Shown here piece after piece: positions 51,704 to 62,811 of a DNA stretch of 64,000 nt; within the stretch, counting starts at the first letter, position 1, and the number at the start of each line of letters is the position of its first letter. Below the pieces are notes generated by a model, which searched no databases, was not told the origin of the DNA, and saw only the letters and a list, made by a program, of their open reading frames with translations. The DNA comes from Yponomeuta sedellus (lineage: Eukaryota > Arthropoda > Insecta > Lepidoptera > Yponomeutidae): NCBI GenBank assembly GCA_934045075.1, contig OW203749.1:2585304-2649303 (forward strand), given 5' to 3'. The position numbers and the translations under genes were made by a program.

Positions 51704-52330
51704 TCCTTCTTCTTAAGGCTATTTTAGTCCACTGCTGGACATAGCCCTCCCCTAATGAGCGCCATAGCGCCCTGTCTTCAGCGTGCCGCATCCAGTAGCT
51801 GCCGGCAGTTTTTCGCAGATTTCCTCCAACGGTTGTCGATCCTTCGCGAGATATGGCCAGCCCACTGCCACTTCAGCTTGCTGATTCTCTGAGCTATGTC
51901 GATAACTTTGGTTCTCTGTCGGATGCATTCGTTACGAATCCTATCCTTCAGAAAACTCCAAGCGACTTTGAACTGGTGGACCAGCCCTTTCGTGAGTGCC
52001 CATGTCCCGGCTCCGTAGGTCATCACAGGTAGGAAGCACTCGTTGAAAACTTCCGTTTTCAAACATTGCGGTATGATGACAAGAAGACCCGGCGTAGTTT
52101 CTCAAACGCTGCCCAGCCCAGCTGGATCCTCCTCTTGGTCTCCTTCTCGAAATTGTTTTTACCTAACTGCAAAATCTGCCCGAGGTAAGTGTATTCAGAA
52201 ACAATTTCGGGAAGGTGACCATGTACGACGACCGGTCCCGGAACAATGTGGCTATTGATCATGACTTTGGTTTTATCCAAATTCATGCCAAGACCGTCGC
52301 GAGGCTGAATCTAGGCCGGTCAGCATCTGG
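51704..52330 (-). pseudogene. RTE-like LINE reverse transcriptase, C-terminal part
   Basis: Two frames joined by a shift near 52060: MNLDKTKVMINSHIVPGP, YTYLGQILQLGKNNFEKE, IQLGWAAFEKLRRVF, then VFNECFLPVMTYGAGTWALT and DRIRNECIRQRTKVIDIAQR, SKLKWQWAGHISRR. These are the late RT motifs of RTE-clade elements (family knowledge). Frameshifted and 5'-truncated; the tail TCCACTGCTGGACATAGCCC lies at its 3' end. It sits in an intron of gene 2, same strand. Confidence 0.75.
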
Positions 52331-52401
52331 TTCAGCCGAGCTCCCCTAGCGACTCCGCCATTACATTTACTTAATAATGTATAATGCGTAATTTAAACAA
52401 A

Positions 52402-52733
52402 TCAATCACTTGAGTAAAGCAACAACAGGCGCGGTCAGGTACAGGATGGGTGACCCCTTCCCATGACTACCACTAGTGGCATTTTTTCCGAGCGCTTCCG
52501 TGCTTTACAAGGCACGTTTATCCGTTGGTGCCGGCTGTCTTTGTGATGGCAGTCGTTAAGCCATGTCAGAGGCTTTATGGGCGGCTTGGTAACTTTTGAC
52601 AGTAAGGCTCGCCACGGTCTTACAATCCTCCACCAACCCGGACTTGGCCCCGGTGGTGGAGTATGGCCTAACCTTCCTGCGATGCAGGAAAAGACCCGTG
52701 CCCCAGCAGTGGGACATACAAGGGTTGATATCG
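52402..52733 (+). mobile_element. 5S-rRNA-derived SINE, near full length
   Basis: Core with GAGTAAAGCAACAACAGGCG and CGGTCAGGTACAGGATGGGT then GACC, body, tail GTTGATATCG. The first about 35 bp of the head are missing. Confidence 0.8.
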
Positions 52734-52780
52734 CAAAAAATCGAATCATATTATTTAAAATAGAATTGATTGGAGCTTAC

Positions 52781-52927
52781 CAAAGACCTTGGCCGCTCTG
52801 TACTCCCGGGCCATGTTCCGCAGTGACGTCATGAAGATGGCGTCGCTCTCATTTTGTTGGTTCACATACGGACTCTCCCTGAAGAACTTCTCCTGGGTAA
52901 ATGTAAGTTGTTCCTCCTCTAGGTAGC
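52781..52927 (-). CDS. Gene 2, exon 2: LisH-like helix pair
   Basis: Exon of 147 nt between acceptor TTATTTCAG and donor G|GTAAGC, fully open. It encodes GYLEEEQLTFTQEKFFRESP in continuation of exon 1, then a polar stretch and a helix (SLRNMAREYRAAKVF). The GYL...F..ES pattern is the core of a LisH motif, a short dimerisation element. Intron 1 contains the mirrored tetranucleotide microsatellite at 53033-53225. Exact family not identified; NPAT is the nearest I recall, but other LisH proteins are possible. Confidence 0.65.
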
Positions 52928-53032
52928 CTGAAATAATGATTCAGGGCGTCAGTTATTATAAAAATTACTTCTATTCAGTTACAAAAGTTACAGTCTGTTA
53001 GCTTCGTTCGTTCGTTCGTGCTTGCTTGTACA

Positions 53033-53225
53033 TACATGTATGTATGTATGTATGTATGTATGTATGTATGTATGTATGTATGTATGTATGTATGTATAAT
53101 ACATACATACACACATACATACATACATACATACATACATACATACATACATACATACATACATACATACATACATACATACATACATACATACATACAT
53201 ACATACATACATACATACATACATA
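53033..53225. repeat. Mirrored tetranucleotide microsatellite
   Basis: (GTAT)n from about 53033 to 53098, then (ATAC)n from about 53100 to 53225, turning at TATAATACATAC. The two blocks are inverted complements, so the 65-bp left arm can fold onto the right. Open frames here (MYVC repeats) are artefacts. Confidence 0.9.
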
Positions 53226-53556
53226 CCCTTACGCCTGTATCCCAGAGGGGTAGGCAAAGACCAGGGACTGCCACTTGCCACGATCCTGACAGATCACCTT
53301 CGCTTCATCAACGTTCATAAGTCGTTGCGTGCACGCAAGCCGGTTCCGGGTACTTTTTATCTTCCCCTTTGCTAATATATCCCCTGTTTATTACCAGCCT
53401 TCCACTCACATTCGCAGTATACATACCTATATTTGTTTCGTCAACAAATATTTAGCAACAATAAGTTGTAAATTAACACACAAAACAGAATGCTTTTCAA
53501 CTGCAACTAACGTTAGTCACTGTTTACCCATCCATGCACTGAACGGGCCCTGTGGT

Positions 53557-53615
53557 GCTTAACCATCGTGGTCGTTTAATATCACTCAGGCAGCCGGGGC
53601 TACGAGCGATTCAAG
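53557..53615 (-). mobile_element. 5S-rRNA-derived SINE head fragment (second subfamily)
   Basis: Inverse of GAATCGCTCGTAGCCCCGGC then TGCCTGAGTGATATTAAACG; matches the heads at 54373 and 55422. Confidence 0.65.
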
Positions 53616-53634
53616 ATTAACGAATGAAAAGCTA

Positions 53635-53760
53635 TTATTATTATTGCTTTTAGCAATAAGGCCGCCAATTGTACATACTTCGTTTCTTTACATGTTTTCT
53701 AATATGTGCTCTGGTGTACAATAAATAATATTCTTATCTTATATTATCTTAAAAAATAGA
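53635..53760 (-). repeat. Dispersed repeat of the GGCGGCC family
   Basis: Inverted: TTAGCAATAAGGCCGCCAAT ... GGTGTACAATAAATAATATT. Confidence 0.5.
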
Positions 53761-53770
53761 TACAACTTAC

Positions 53771-53819
53771 CACTGACCATCTTGGCTAGGACTTCTGAAG
53801 GCATCTGCGGGAGCGACAT
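53771..53819 (-). CDS. Gene 2, exon 1: start of LisH-like segment
   Basis: Short first exon: ATG at 53819-53817, 16 codons (MSLPQMPSEVLAKMVS) plus one base, ending at donor G|GTAAGTT. The pattern PSEVLxxMVxGYL, completed by exon 2, resembles the LisH dimerisation motif at the N-terminus of NPAT-type proteins. Phase 1 matches exon 2 exactly, giving Gly at the join. The upstream flank is AT-rich; no TATA box or initiator is distinctive. Confidence 0.65.
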
Positions 53820-54144
53820 TTTTGCTTATTTTAGGCGAAACTAAATATAGTTACTCAGAAGAAACAAACAGAGCTGCACTCCTAGCGGTGTAGCGTTCCA
53901 CAGAAGATTAATTTATAAAAGAAAACTAGATTACCGGGCGGATGTATCCCTATATCGTCTGTGATGTACAACACTGGCCCATTGTTTTGGAATTCCCCGT
54001 TCTATTATTTTTGCTGCAGCAGTCTCGGCCTTTTGGCGGGAAAAATAGTGTTGTGCGTCACAAAAATTAATCGATTGACTACGACTATTAAAAGTATTAC
54101 AACTATTTAATACAGTCGGTTCTACTCTACCTACTGTATGTATG

Positions 54145-54285
54145 TGGTATGTATGTATAGTCGAGAGCACATCAACCACTACTTGACTATTCTTGACTTT
54201 TATTATTTAGTTGCCAAGTCGCTCGTAATAGAACTGCGCAGAATGCATGGATGCATAATTGATGTGCTCTCCACTATACAACAAA
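54145..54285. repeat. Short inverted repeat
   Basis: TATAGTCGAGAGCACATCA near 54153 and its inverse TGATGTGCTCTCCACTATA near 54262; possible small MITE. Confidence 0.45.
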
Positions 54286-54372
54286 ATCACAAGAAAAATA
54301 TCAATGATATTAATTACCAATTACCTACCTATGTAAAGTCGACAGCTGATTTTTGTGTTTTGATTTTTGTTT

Positions 54373-54720
54373 GAATCGCTCGTAGCCCTTGCTGCTTGCG
54401 TGGTCTTAAACGATCACGAAGGTTAAGCTACGTAGGGCGCGTCTATGACTGACGCTAGTGGCATGTTTCCGAGCGGTTTCGTGCTTCGCAAGGCACGCTA
54501 AGCATTTGGTGCCGGCTGCCGTCAACAGATGGCAGTTAAGCCAATTTAGAGGCCTTAGGCTTGCTTGAAAACTTCTGACAGTAAAACCAGTCACGAGTGT
54601 TGCAAGCCTCTACCAATCTGGACTTGGCCCCCGTGGTGGAGTATGGCCTATCCATTCCTCAGGGTAGAGACCCGTGCCCCACGGTGGGGACATAATGGGT
54701 TGATGATGATGATGATTTTT
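54373..54720 (+). mobile_element. 5S-rRNA-derived SINE (second subfamily)
   Basis: Head AATCGCTCGTAGCCCTTGCT, core AAACGATCACGAAGGTTAAG, partly deleted after GGGCGCGTC, body and GGTTGATGATGATGATGA tail. Confidence 0.8.
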
Positions 54721-55421
54721 GTAGCAAAATTACCCATAACCTTACCGAGTAGAGCGCAATATAGGTACTCCTTGGTCACACTCATAGCTCACAGAGCAAG
54801 GACGTAATCTGTGACTCTAAGCGCCGCGCCCACTGACAAAATAAAGATATTCGCGCCTTCTTCGCGCTCTCGATCTGTCGTCGACATACCCTACCCTATT
54901 CGACTTTGTAATTTTATTTTTATTAAAACATGGTACGGCCGAGGATAAAATAAACGTACTTACTTGTGCCTATTAGTTCAGTTCAGTAATAATTCTCATC
55001 ATTTATTCACTGTCAACAACAAATATAATGCTTTCTTAGCCAATTTCAGGTTACATCACTAATTATTACGCTGCGGGCATGTAGTCTTCGGCTACGCGGG
55101 AATTCCCGGGCGACGAAGGAGGCAATATCCACAATTCCACTCTCCATGGAAAATTGGGAATAGTCTAGACATGGCGAATGTGCAATCTGCATCCAACCAA
55201 ACCAAAGGTTAAAAAAATATATTTTTAGCGTCCATCATCCATCAATCATGCTCTGCTCCTTCCTCCACCCTCGAAGTTATTTGTGTTGTGCAAATTCTTT
55301 CGCAAGCAAAATGCAATACCTACCTATGCCAATAATTGTGCTAGGGACACACGACGCTGCGCTAAAAAACAAAAATTGCTGATGTCGGAGTAGCCCGGTC
55401 TCACTTTATCGCCGCTCCGAA

Positions 55422-55780
55422 TCTCTCGTAGCCCCGGCTGCTTAAGTGATCTTAAACGATCACGAAGGTAAAGCAACACAGGGCGCGTTCAGTGCATGGA
55501 TGGGTAAACGGTCTACGGCTAACGCTAGTGGCATTTTTCCGAGCGGTTGCGTTCGTGCCTCGCAAGGCACGTTGCAGTTGCTGCCGTCGATAGATGGGAG
55601 TCGTTAAGCCAAGTCAGAGGCCTCAGGGCGGCTTGAAAACTTCTGACAGTAAGACCAGCCACTAGTCTCGCAAGCCTCCACCAATCCGGACTTGGCCCGC
55701 ATGGTGGAGCACGGCTTATACCTTCAGGGAAGAGACCCGTATCCCTCGGTGGGGCATAATGGTTTGATGATGATGACGAC
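55422..55780 (+). mobile_element. 5S-rRNA-derived SINE (second subfamily), best 5S match
   Basis: Core reads CGATCACGAAGGTAAAGCAA then CACAGGGCGCGTTCAGTGCA then TGGATGGGTAAACG. This follows the order of the central part of insect 5S rRNA (GATCACCGAAGTTAAGCAAC..., GGGCGCGGTCAG..., GGATGGGTGACC as I recall it) more closely than the first subfamily. Tail GATGATGATGACGA. Confidence 0.82.
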
Positions 55781-55834
55781 TTTATCCAGGAACTGGGCTG
55801 CTGGCCATGTCTGCTGAATGATCACTGAATAGAG

Positions 55835-55942
55835 ACATGCTACGTATCATGAGCACAAACAAATGGCTCAAAATTGCGACCGACTGGGTTCCGCAATATG
55901 GACACCGACGTCGCGGCAGACAAAGATGGCAGGACTTGACCT
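55835..55942 (+). pseudogene. LINE reverse transcriptase C-terminal fragment
   Basis: Reads KWLKIATDWVPQYGHRRRGR then QRWQDLT and a stop, the TDWxPxxGxRxRGRxxxRW pattern at the end of many insect LINE ORF2 proteins. Confidence 0.55.
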
Positions 55943-55946
55943 AAGC

Positions 55947-56160
55947 TAATAGTACATTACACAGCTAGGGTGGTAATACAAAGAAAGGCCGAGATCGCAG
56001 AAGTTTGCGGCCCGAGCTGCAAGCGAGGGACGTAAATATGCGATCGAGAGCTTTCTTTATTACCTCCCGTGTTGTGTACATCTTTTTATGTCTACACTTG
56101 GCCAGAAAGCTTTTACCGTACGCGCAGCGTGCGGAAAAAGCCACTTTATTGCCAGGTGTG
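55947..56160. mobile_element. MITE-like repeat, copy 2
   Basis: Same as 40233-40402 (GCCGAGATCGCAGAAGTTTG; CTCCCGTGTTGTGTACATCT), longer at the right end. Confidence 0.65.
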
Positions 56161-56564
56161 GCATAAATACATTTACCTAACAGAGATGGAAAGGAGTGGA
56201 GGCCTTTGCCCAGCAGCAGTGTTCTCGAACCTACCGATTTTTCGGTATTTCTACCGACGATTTCTCTGCCAATTCGTTACTTTTTTGTTTGCAACGATAC
56301 GCTTGTACGTTAGGGTAAATCCCTAAATAGTAAGTATGAAATGAACATAGAGAATGAGAAGTCAGTTGTTTGCAGATGGTTCCTCAAGTATAATTTGGGG
56401 AATAACCGTGAGTTCTAGAAATTGTTTTGACTTCAAAATTCATTCAAACAAAACGCTGCGGCTATGACCAAAAATATTGGTATGATCCTAAAAGATGTGT
56501 TTATTCGTGTATGATGTAAATTATACTTGAAGCACTACTTAAGAGGAAATAAGGAAGGAGTAGT

Positions 56565-56778
56565 ACTAACGTGGTTTTCCTACTTAGTAGTAGGAGAACC
56601 ACGTAGGAAAGTAGGAAAGTAGGTAAAGTAGGAAAACCACGTATGAGATGGATTGACGAGCTAAGAAATTTCGAGCCATTGTGGTGGAGACACGCCAGAG
56701 ATAGACACACATGGAATGAGATGTCGAGGGCATTTATTGCTATTAAAAGCCAAGAAGAAGAAACAGTACTGTAATCAC
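56565..56778 (+). pseudogene. LINE C-terminal fragment after a palindrome
   Basis: An inverted pair ACGTGGTTTTCCTACTT / AGTAGGAAAACCACGT (56567-56583, 56627-56642) is followed by RWIDELRNFEPLWWRHARDR then HTWNEMSRAFIAIKSQEEE and a stop, the R-W-x-D ... A-x-D-R-x-x-W signature of LINE ORF2 C-termini. Confidence 0.55.
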
Positions 56779-56799
56779 CCAGACAAGCCCGGTCAGCTG

Positions 56800-57357
56800 G
56801 GGTGTATTAGACTAAACCTTACCTATCCTGGTGAGAGGCCTACCATGTCCCTAAACGGACCAATTATCTAAATGTCAGAGACAGTAGAAAAAAAAAAAAA
56901 TCTAGTGATATTGTAAATTGTTTTTATGAATCGATAATTTTGATAATACGATATTTTATTAAATGAAAAAATTATATTGCTTATTAGCATCTTTATTATA
57001 TTCTGTCTGTGATATTTAAATAATGATTTGTAATTTAAAGATTAATGATTAATGAGTTAATACAATTACAATTTTAAAAAAATTTTTAATTTAGAGAGAA
57101 ATAAATAATACGAAATCAAAAGTAAAATCTAACAATTAGTAACAAAAGAGCTGTGTCTTATAAAATTTAAAATATTATCGTAAGTATGTATTCAAAGTTA
57201 TTAAAACCAAAACACTCTAAATTTTAATTTATGTTATAACGTGCGTGAAATGTAATAATCTATGTTAACTCTGCATGTTAATAAAGGCTTTATTATTATT
57301 ATTATTAGTACTAACGTGGACTAACTGTTGAACCACCAGACTGTCGGAGTATGATAT
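56800..57357. other. AT-rich interval without gene
   Basis: Low-complexity AT-rich sequence, ending with (ATT)n near 57290. Nothing coding seen. Confidence 0.5.
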
Positions 57358-57510
57358 GATAAGATAAGAATATTCTTTATTGTACACTGGAAAAACAACA
57401 AATACAAAACAATTGCAAATATACATAGTACAATTGGCGGCCTTATTGCTAAAAGCAATTTCTTCCAGACAACCTTACTATGGAAAGTTGCTGAAGGAAA
57501 TTAGAAAGAC
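57358..57510 (+). repeat. Dispersed repeat of the GGCGGCC family
   Basis: GATAAGATAAGAATATTCTT, ACAATTGGCGGCCTTATTGC, TTCCAGACAACCTTACTATG. Confidence 0.55.
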
Positions 57511-57974
57511 GGGTAGCCAGTGCAAATTTGAATATTGATACATACTTATACTTAATAATAATACACTTACATACCGTTACTTATAATTTATTATAAACAT
57601 ACATATATCTTATAATAAAGATTATGATAAAAGTATGATTTTGAAGTTAAAGTAGGTAGGTACGTCTAGAAGCTATACCGTTCTATGATTGAAATACTAC
57701 AATTCGGTGCTGAAAGTCTGGGACCGTGTTACGCAGAAACGGTCCAAGCTACAAAATGCAAATGACAAGAAAAACGCTTGTGGCTGTTTTGCAGTATTGA
57801 TTGAGTCACTTTCGATAAAATTACTTTGAATGTGCCGCTATATAGTGCGACAAGGATTTTTTGGCACGTGGTCAAAATCGGAACTAACGCCGCCATTTTC
57901 TAAGCGTCACTTTTTGACAGACGGCTGAGGTTGATGTTTGTTGAGAAATTTTCGTGCTTTATTTTACTAAAAAT

Positions 57975-59835
57975 ATGCCAAAAATTATAAGAAGTGGTGT
58001 TAGAGAGATGGTGCTAAAAGTGAAGGACTTTTTTATGAAAGAAAAGCAATCTAGTGGCCCGATCATTCCATTTGAAAGGGTTAATGAGCGCGTTGCAGCT
58101 GCAACAGGTAAGTGTTAACCTAATTGTCATATTTTATTTCCCCGTTCATACCAAATTAATTAATAAGTAGGTATGTGTTTTGTACGTTTGATAAATTTGT
58201 TTTCTCGTTCAAATTATTTAAAGAAAATTCGTTTTCAGGTATATCTTTACGTACAGTTGCAAGAATTCGAAATTAAGGAAGACTGGCTGAAGCATCATCC
58301 AGTTCACCAGGGAAAAGTAGAAGAACTAGAAAGGATAAAATTGTCATGGACAATTTCGATATTGGTGTTCTTCGACGAAAGATCCACGAATTTTATGCCT
58401 TGAAAAAAGAAATACCAACGGTGAACAAGTTGCTTCATTTGCTTAAAGAAGAGATTGGATTCACAGGCAGTCGAGAAATTCTCAGACAGCATATAAAAAT
58501 GATTGGTTTTAGATTAAAAAAAACTAAAAGCAACAGAAAGGTCCTGATGGAACGTAACGATATAACTGCTTGGCGCGCTCGCTATCTGCAGGTATATTAT
58601 GTGCATTTTAATAGTCTTTAAATTACTATCTATTCAAAAATAATTGCAATATTAATTCAACTGCCACACGAATCCACAAATTAACTGTAGATTTATTTCC
58701 TTTCAGACTATAAAACATAATGATGAGACGGAAAAATTACCAGTAGTCTACTTAGATGAGACCTATATTCACTCCGGTCATACAGCTAGGAAATGTTGGC
58801 AAAATGATGATGATGAGGGTATTGACTAGTTAATTATTTTGCAATATCAATAAGTCTAAGCAATGTTATATCTTATTGTATACTGCCAGTTTTAATAATA
58901 ATTTTATAATTTAAAAATTCAATTTCAGATGGAGTATTGGGGCCCATCTCTAAAGGACAAAGATTTATAATTGTTCATGCCGGAGATAATGAAGGCTTTG
59001 TGAAGAATGCTTGCTTAGTTTTCAAGTCACAAACAAAGAGTGGTGACTACCACGATGATATGAACAGCAGCAATTTTCAGAAATGGGTTCTAGAAAAATT
59101 GGCTCCAAATTTGAAGCAACCCAGTCTAATTGTAATGGACAACGCTCCATATCACAACACGAGTGTCAACAAGCCACCAAACACAGGCAATATAAAAAAT
59201 TAAACTATCGAATGGTTACGAGTAAATAACTTAGAATATTCTGAAGAATACACAAGACCACAGCTGTTAGAAATCGTTAACAGAAACAAACCCGAACCAG
59301 TGTATGCTGTTGATGCTATTTTAAAAGGACTGGGTCACAAGGTAATTGTAGCTTGAATGTCTCTTGAACCGTTTTACGCTTTTATTATATTTTAAAGACA
59401 ATATTTTACTTTCGGTATTGAGGAAGTATTATCTACCAACATTTAATTTTGATTATCTTTTCTCAGATAACCCGTACACCACCATATCATTGTGATTTAA
59501 ATCCCATCGAAATGGTCTGGGCATCTATGAAGCAAAAAGTAGCTGCTGTTAATATTGGGAAGCCACCCAATCAAATGCCGGAAATGGTCGAAAATGCTTT
59601 CAATTCCATTTCTGTTGATGAATGGCGCAATCACTGTGCCCACGTCAAAAAACTCGAAGAAGAGTATCGGCAAAAATATTTTTATATGGATGAACCATTC
59701 ATCATCCTTATATGCTCCGAGAGTGAAGAGAGCAGTGACGATGAAATTACTGTAAGTGAAGATGACGAAGAATTTAACATTTTGCGACCTCTTGATATAG
59801 TTAATGCAGAACATAATTATAGTAAACAGATTTAA
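57975..59835 (+). pseudogene. Five-exon IS630/Tc1/mariner-superfamily DDE transposase with two nonsense codons
   Basis: Exons 57975-58107, 58239-58591, 58707-58818, 58929-59341 and 59467-59835, all with GT-AG sites and consistent phases. Order: helix-turn-helix (PFERVNERVAAATGISLRTV), linker, catalytic core. The three catalytic positions are intact: first Asp in VVYLDETYIHSGH, second in LIVMDNAPYHNTS, Glu in HCDLNPIEMVWASM. An acidic tail (SESEESSDDEITVSEDDEEF) ends the protein. In-frame TAA codons at 58274-58276 and 59201-59203 interrupt an otherwise open frame; splice sites and all other codons are preserved. It could be a recently dead transposon gene or a decaying domesticated one. No flanking inverted repeat was found. 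Confidence 0.8.
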
Positions 59836-60884
59836 AAAAATAAATATTTTATTTTCCAATAATTACCTATATCCTGTCTATCACCTAATCCTTGCTATTT
59901 TGCAAATATTGCAAGTTAGGCTAATTGAATTACAAACAATTAACGTACAAATATGCAGTTACAATTCCTTAAAAATAAGGAAGTTTTCGATTACTGGCAG
60001 CCCCACTTTCACACCCACGCCCTCCTGTCAATGTCATCCAAGTGCCAAATGATCCGTGTAGACGTGTACGTCACAACCGATCAAACCTTGGTTGTTCGCC
60101 GGCACTAACGATTCTTTATGCCTAACCTAGCTATGCGTGATCCCCCTACGTGGTATGGGCCAGCTATCCTAGATACAATTAGATACCTAGCACTCAATTC
60201 TAGTTCAAATAAAGCAAATATCTGTATCTATTTTTGCGGTATACCACAAAAAATATTCTTATCTTATCATATATCTTTAAGAAAGGGTGAATAATAAATA
60301 ATAATACATCAACAAATAAAACGACAAACTAAATCCATATGTTGTCTAAATCTTTATTATTTTTCAAGTACTCGCTTTTTACACACGGTCGCAGTTCAAA
60401 CAACCTCGACGCAATAACCTATGCTTTAAAAATACCTTACAATCTAGAAAAAGTTCTCTGTCTGATGCTGTCTACAGAAAATACAGAGAATAACTTCCTA
60501 CCCAGAAAACATTACATATTGCACACCATAACTTTTGAAAGCTCACGAAAAACTTAAATAAATGACACAGTACACAACTGGCGGTTTTATAGCTAAACGC
60601 GATCTCTTAGATACACCCTTAGGATGGATAGGACTGAAAGATGAAGTAATTAAGTAGGTGGATTGAGTTGGACGATTGTATTTTAAATACAGAGAAAAAG
60701 CGATGCCAAATTTGTACATATTCCATACATTAAACCACCTTAATAAACAAAAAAATAATATGTCTTTTTTTTCATACAATCTATAATGTTTTAAGCAATA
60801 AATTTTCAAGAAAAAAAACTAGACATTTTGCAACTGGTCTTATACAGTTTAACGGTAAATTACAGTTAGACCTGAGATTTTCGC

Positions 60885-61125
60885 ACTTAGCCTCATAGTT
60901 GGGCCATTGTACGTAGCAAGCGCTGAGGTACGCTAACACCTCAGACACTAGGGTTTCCTTTCGATGTTTTCCTTCACCGTCAGAGAGTACTATTGCTACT
61001 ATAATTTCACAAATGTACATAACTTAGAAAACAAAGTCATTGGTACATGCTGGGGTTCGAACCCAAGATCTCCCGATTGAGAAGCCGGAGTTCTACACCG
61101 CTCCGCTACCACCGCTCTAAAAAAA
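60885..61125 (-). mobile_element. tRNA-related SINE (family Z)
   Basis: Antisense: CTGGGGTTCGAACCCAAGAT and CTCCGCTACCACCGCTC form the tRNA-like head; the body has CATAGTTGGGCCATTGTACG. The B box is intact here, unlike at 42945-43175. Confidence 0.65.
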
Positions 61126-61559
61126 TTACAGTTTTAAACAGCCTTTCTGTTTTCTGAGGGTAGAGCAAAGCTGCAATCATTTATTTACTTGTGTCCGATA
61201 TTAAAATGACCACATTTTATGCACAGACCTTAATTCCAACCAAATCTTTGCTAAGAGCCGTTTTCAGCGCACAAATGACACTGACATTTCTGTAGACTGC
61301 ACCTTACAGGCGTAATAAAAAAGAAAACATAAAATTTCCAACAAATTCTCTGTTAATTTAAAGTTTACAATGGCAATTGTCGGTTTATCAATATTATTTT
61401 TTTACGAGTGCGTGCACGGTGCACCTTTAACGGTAAAACACAAACATTATACGCAGCTTTTAAATACCTAATAGAGTTAAAAACAAAACGCACTCAGTTT
61501 CTGTATTGACTAAAGCGTTGACGCCTGCGCTTGCTTTTTGTGAATACAAATCCCAATAC

Positions 61560-61780
61560 ACCTCTGCTGAGGCCCAGTTTACAGTCTGTCAGCTTTTAGA
61601 ATATACGAGTACCTCGGGCTCTAGAGTAGGCTTCGGTTTTCGCCGACAGCACGCGAGTGTAATACTACTTCCGGCTCTGTATAAAGTTTTCTTCACTATC
61701 CTGAAAAGTTATTTCGAAACTAGGTGTCATATTAGGTCTTATACTTCTATTACACGAATATATCCGATTCTATTACTACC
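61560..61780. repeat. Dispersed repeat (TCTAGAGCCCGAGG family, inverted)
   Basis: Contains CTCGGGCTCTAGAGTAGGCT and AGTGTAATACTACTT. The distal part ACACGAATATATCCGAT also occurs inverted near 46437-46460. Confidence 0.55.
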
Positions 61781-61787
61781 AGTACTA

Positions 61788-61930
61788 GCTGACCCAGCGA
61801 ACTTCGTACCGCCTACCATCGATTCTTTAAATTTTTATTTTTTTCTCTACGTAAGAAACTCGTACTTAAAGCTGCTCTCGAGATTTGCGCTTACCAACAC
61901 ATTCAGCGATTCATTTTTATTATTATAGAT
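61788..61930 (+). mobile_element. LINE 3' tail fragment
   Basis: AGCTGACCCAGCGAACTTCG, then GCTGCTCTCGAGATTTGCGC and TTCAGCGATTCATTTTTAT; internal deletion relative to 50270-50462. Confidence 0.6.
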
Positions 61931-62204
61931 TTCATTAAACCCTCAGACCACGTTTATCAAAAATATACTAATATTTTTATGATCATGAGACACGTATCTG
62001 TTAATTGAGGTCTTTGAAAAGACAAAGTTTGGAGTTTTTGTTCCCCTTTTCTTTCTCCAAAACGATCTAGATTTTGAAATGGACACCTGTTTAACTTGTA
62101 CCGTTCAATAAGTCACAATTTCTGTTGTAATTTTGAATAAAATACTCTGTTTTGTTTCCAACACGCCAGACGAAATATCAGCCTCAAAGAACAATGATCT
62201 TTAA

Positions 62205-62380
62205 TATAAAAATGAATCGCTGAATGTGTTGGTAAGCGCAAATCTCGAGAGCAGCTGAACCGATTTCGTTAATTCTTATTTAAGAATATTCCTTGAAGTA
62301 CGAGGATGGTTTTTACGGAAGAAAAAAAAAATGAATCGACTGTTAGGCGGTACGAAGTTGACTGTGTCAGCTAGTTAATA
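62205..62380 (-). mobile_element. LINE 3' tail fragment
   Basis: Inverse orientation: AAATGAATCGCTGAATGTGT, GCGCAAATCTCGAGAGCAGC, ending GTACGAAGTTGACTGTGTCA. Confidence 0.6.
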
Positions 62381-62574
62381 AATAATGATCAAACTGGTTT
62401 ATAATCAAGCACGCCAGACGTCAATACAGATGTGAGTGCAATTTACAATTTCGCGTCTAACATATTATCCGGCTACACATCAATTTGATCTGCAGTGTGA
62501 TCCAACTTAAATGCATCGAATTCTATGTGTTACAGGAATTATAGTTTTTTATTTTATTGTACATGTTAAAAGAA

Positions 62575-62811
62575 CAGACCGTATTACGCAGAAACATTCC
62601 AACCCACAATACGTAAGAAAAGACAAACGCTTTTTTAGGTTGTTGATTGTTTGTCACATATCTTTGTTCAGACGTTTTATATTTGTAACCACTATACTGC
62701 TAATAAACACGTCTGAAAAGTTACATGAATAAAAATCATTGTTACACATAACAAGAGTATATCTCGAAATTTCTTATCGTGGGTTGGAATATTTTTGCGT
62801 AACATGGTCCA
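62575..62811. mobile_element. MITE
   Basis: Imperfect about 32-bp ends: GACCGTATTACGCAGAAACA then TTCCAACCCAC, and at the right GTGGGTTGGAATATTTTTGC then GTAACATGGTCC. A related end occurs at 57723-57750 (GACCGTGTTACGCAGAAACG). Confidence 0.65.

Noticed and set aside
52975..53320. MYVC/HTYI repeat proteins of about 100 codons
   Set aside because: Translations of the tetranucleotide microsatellite.
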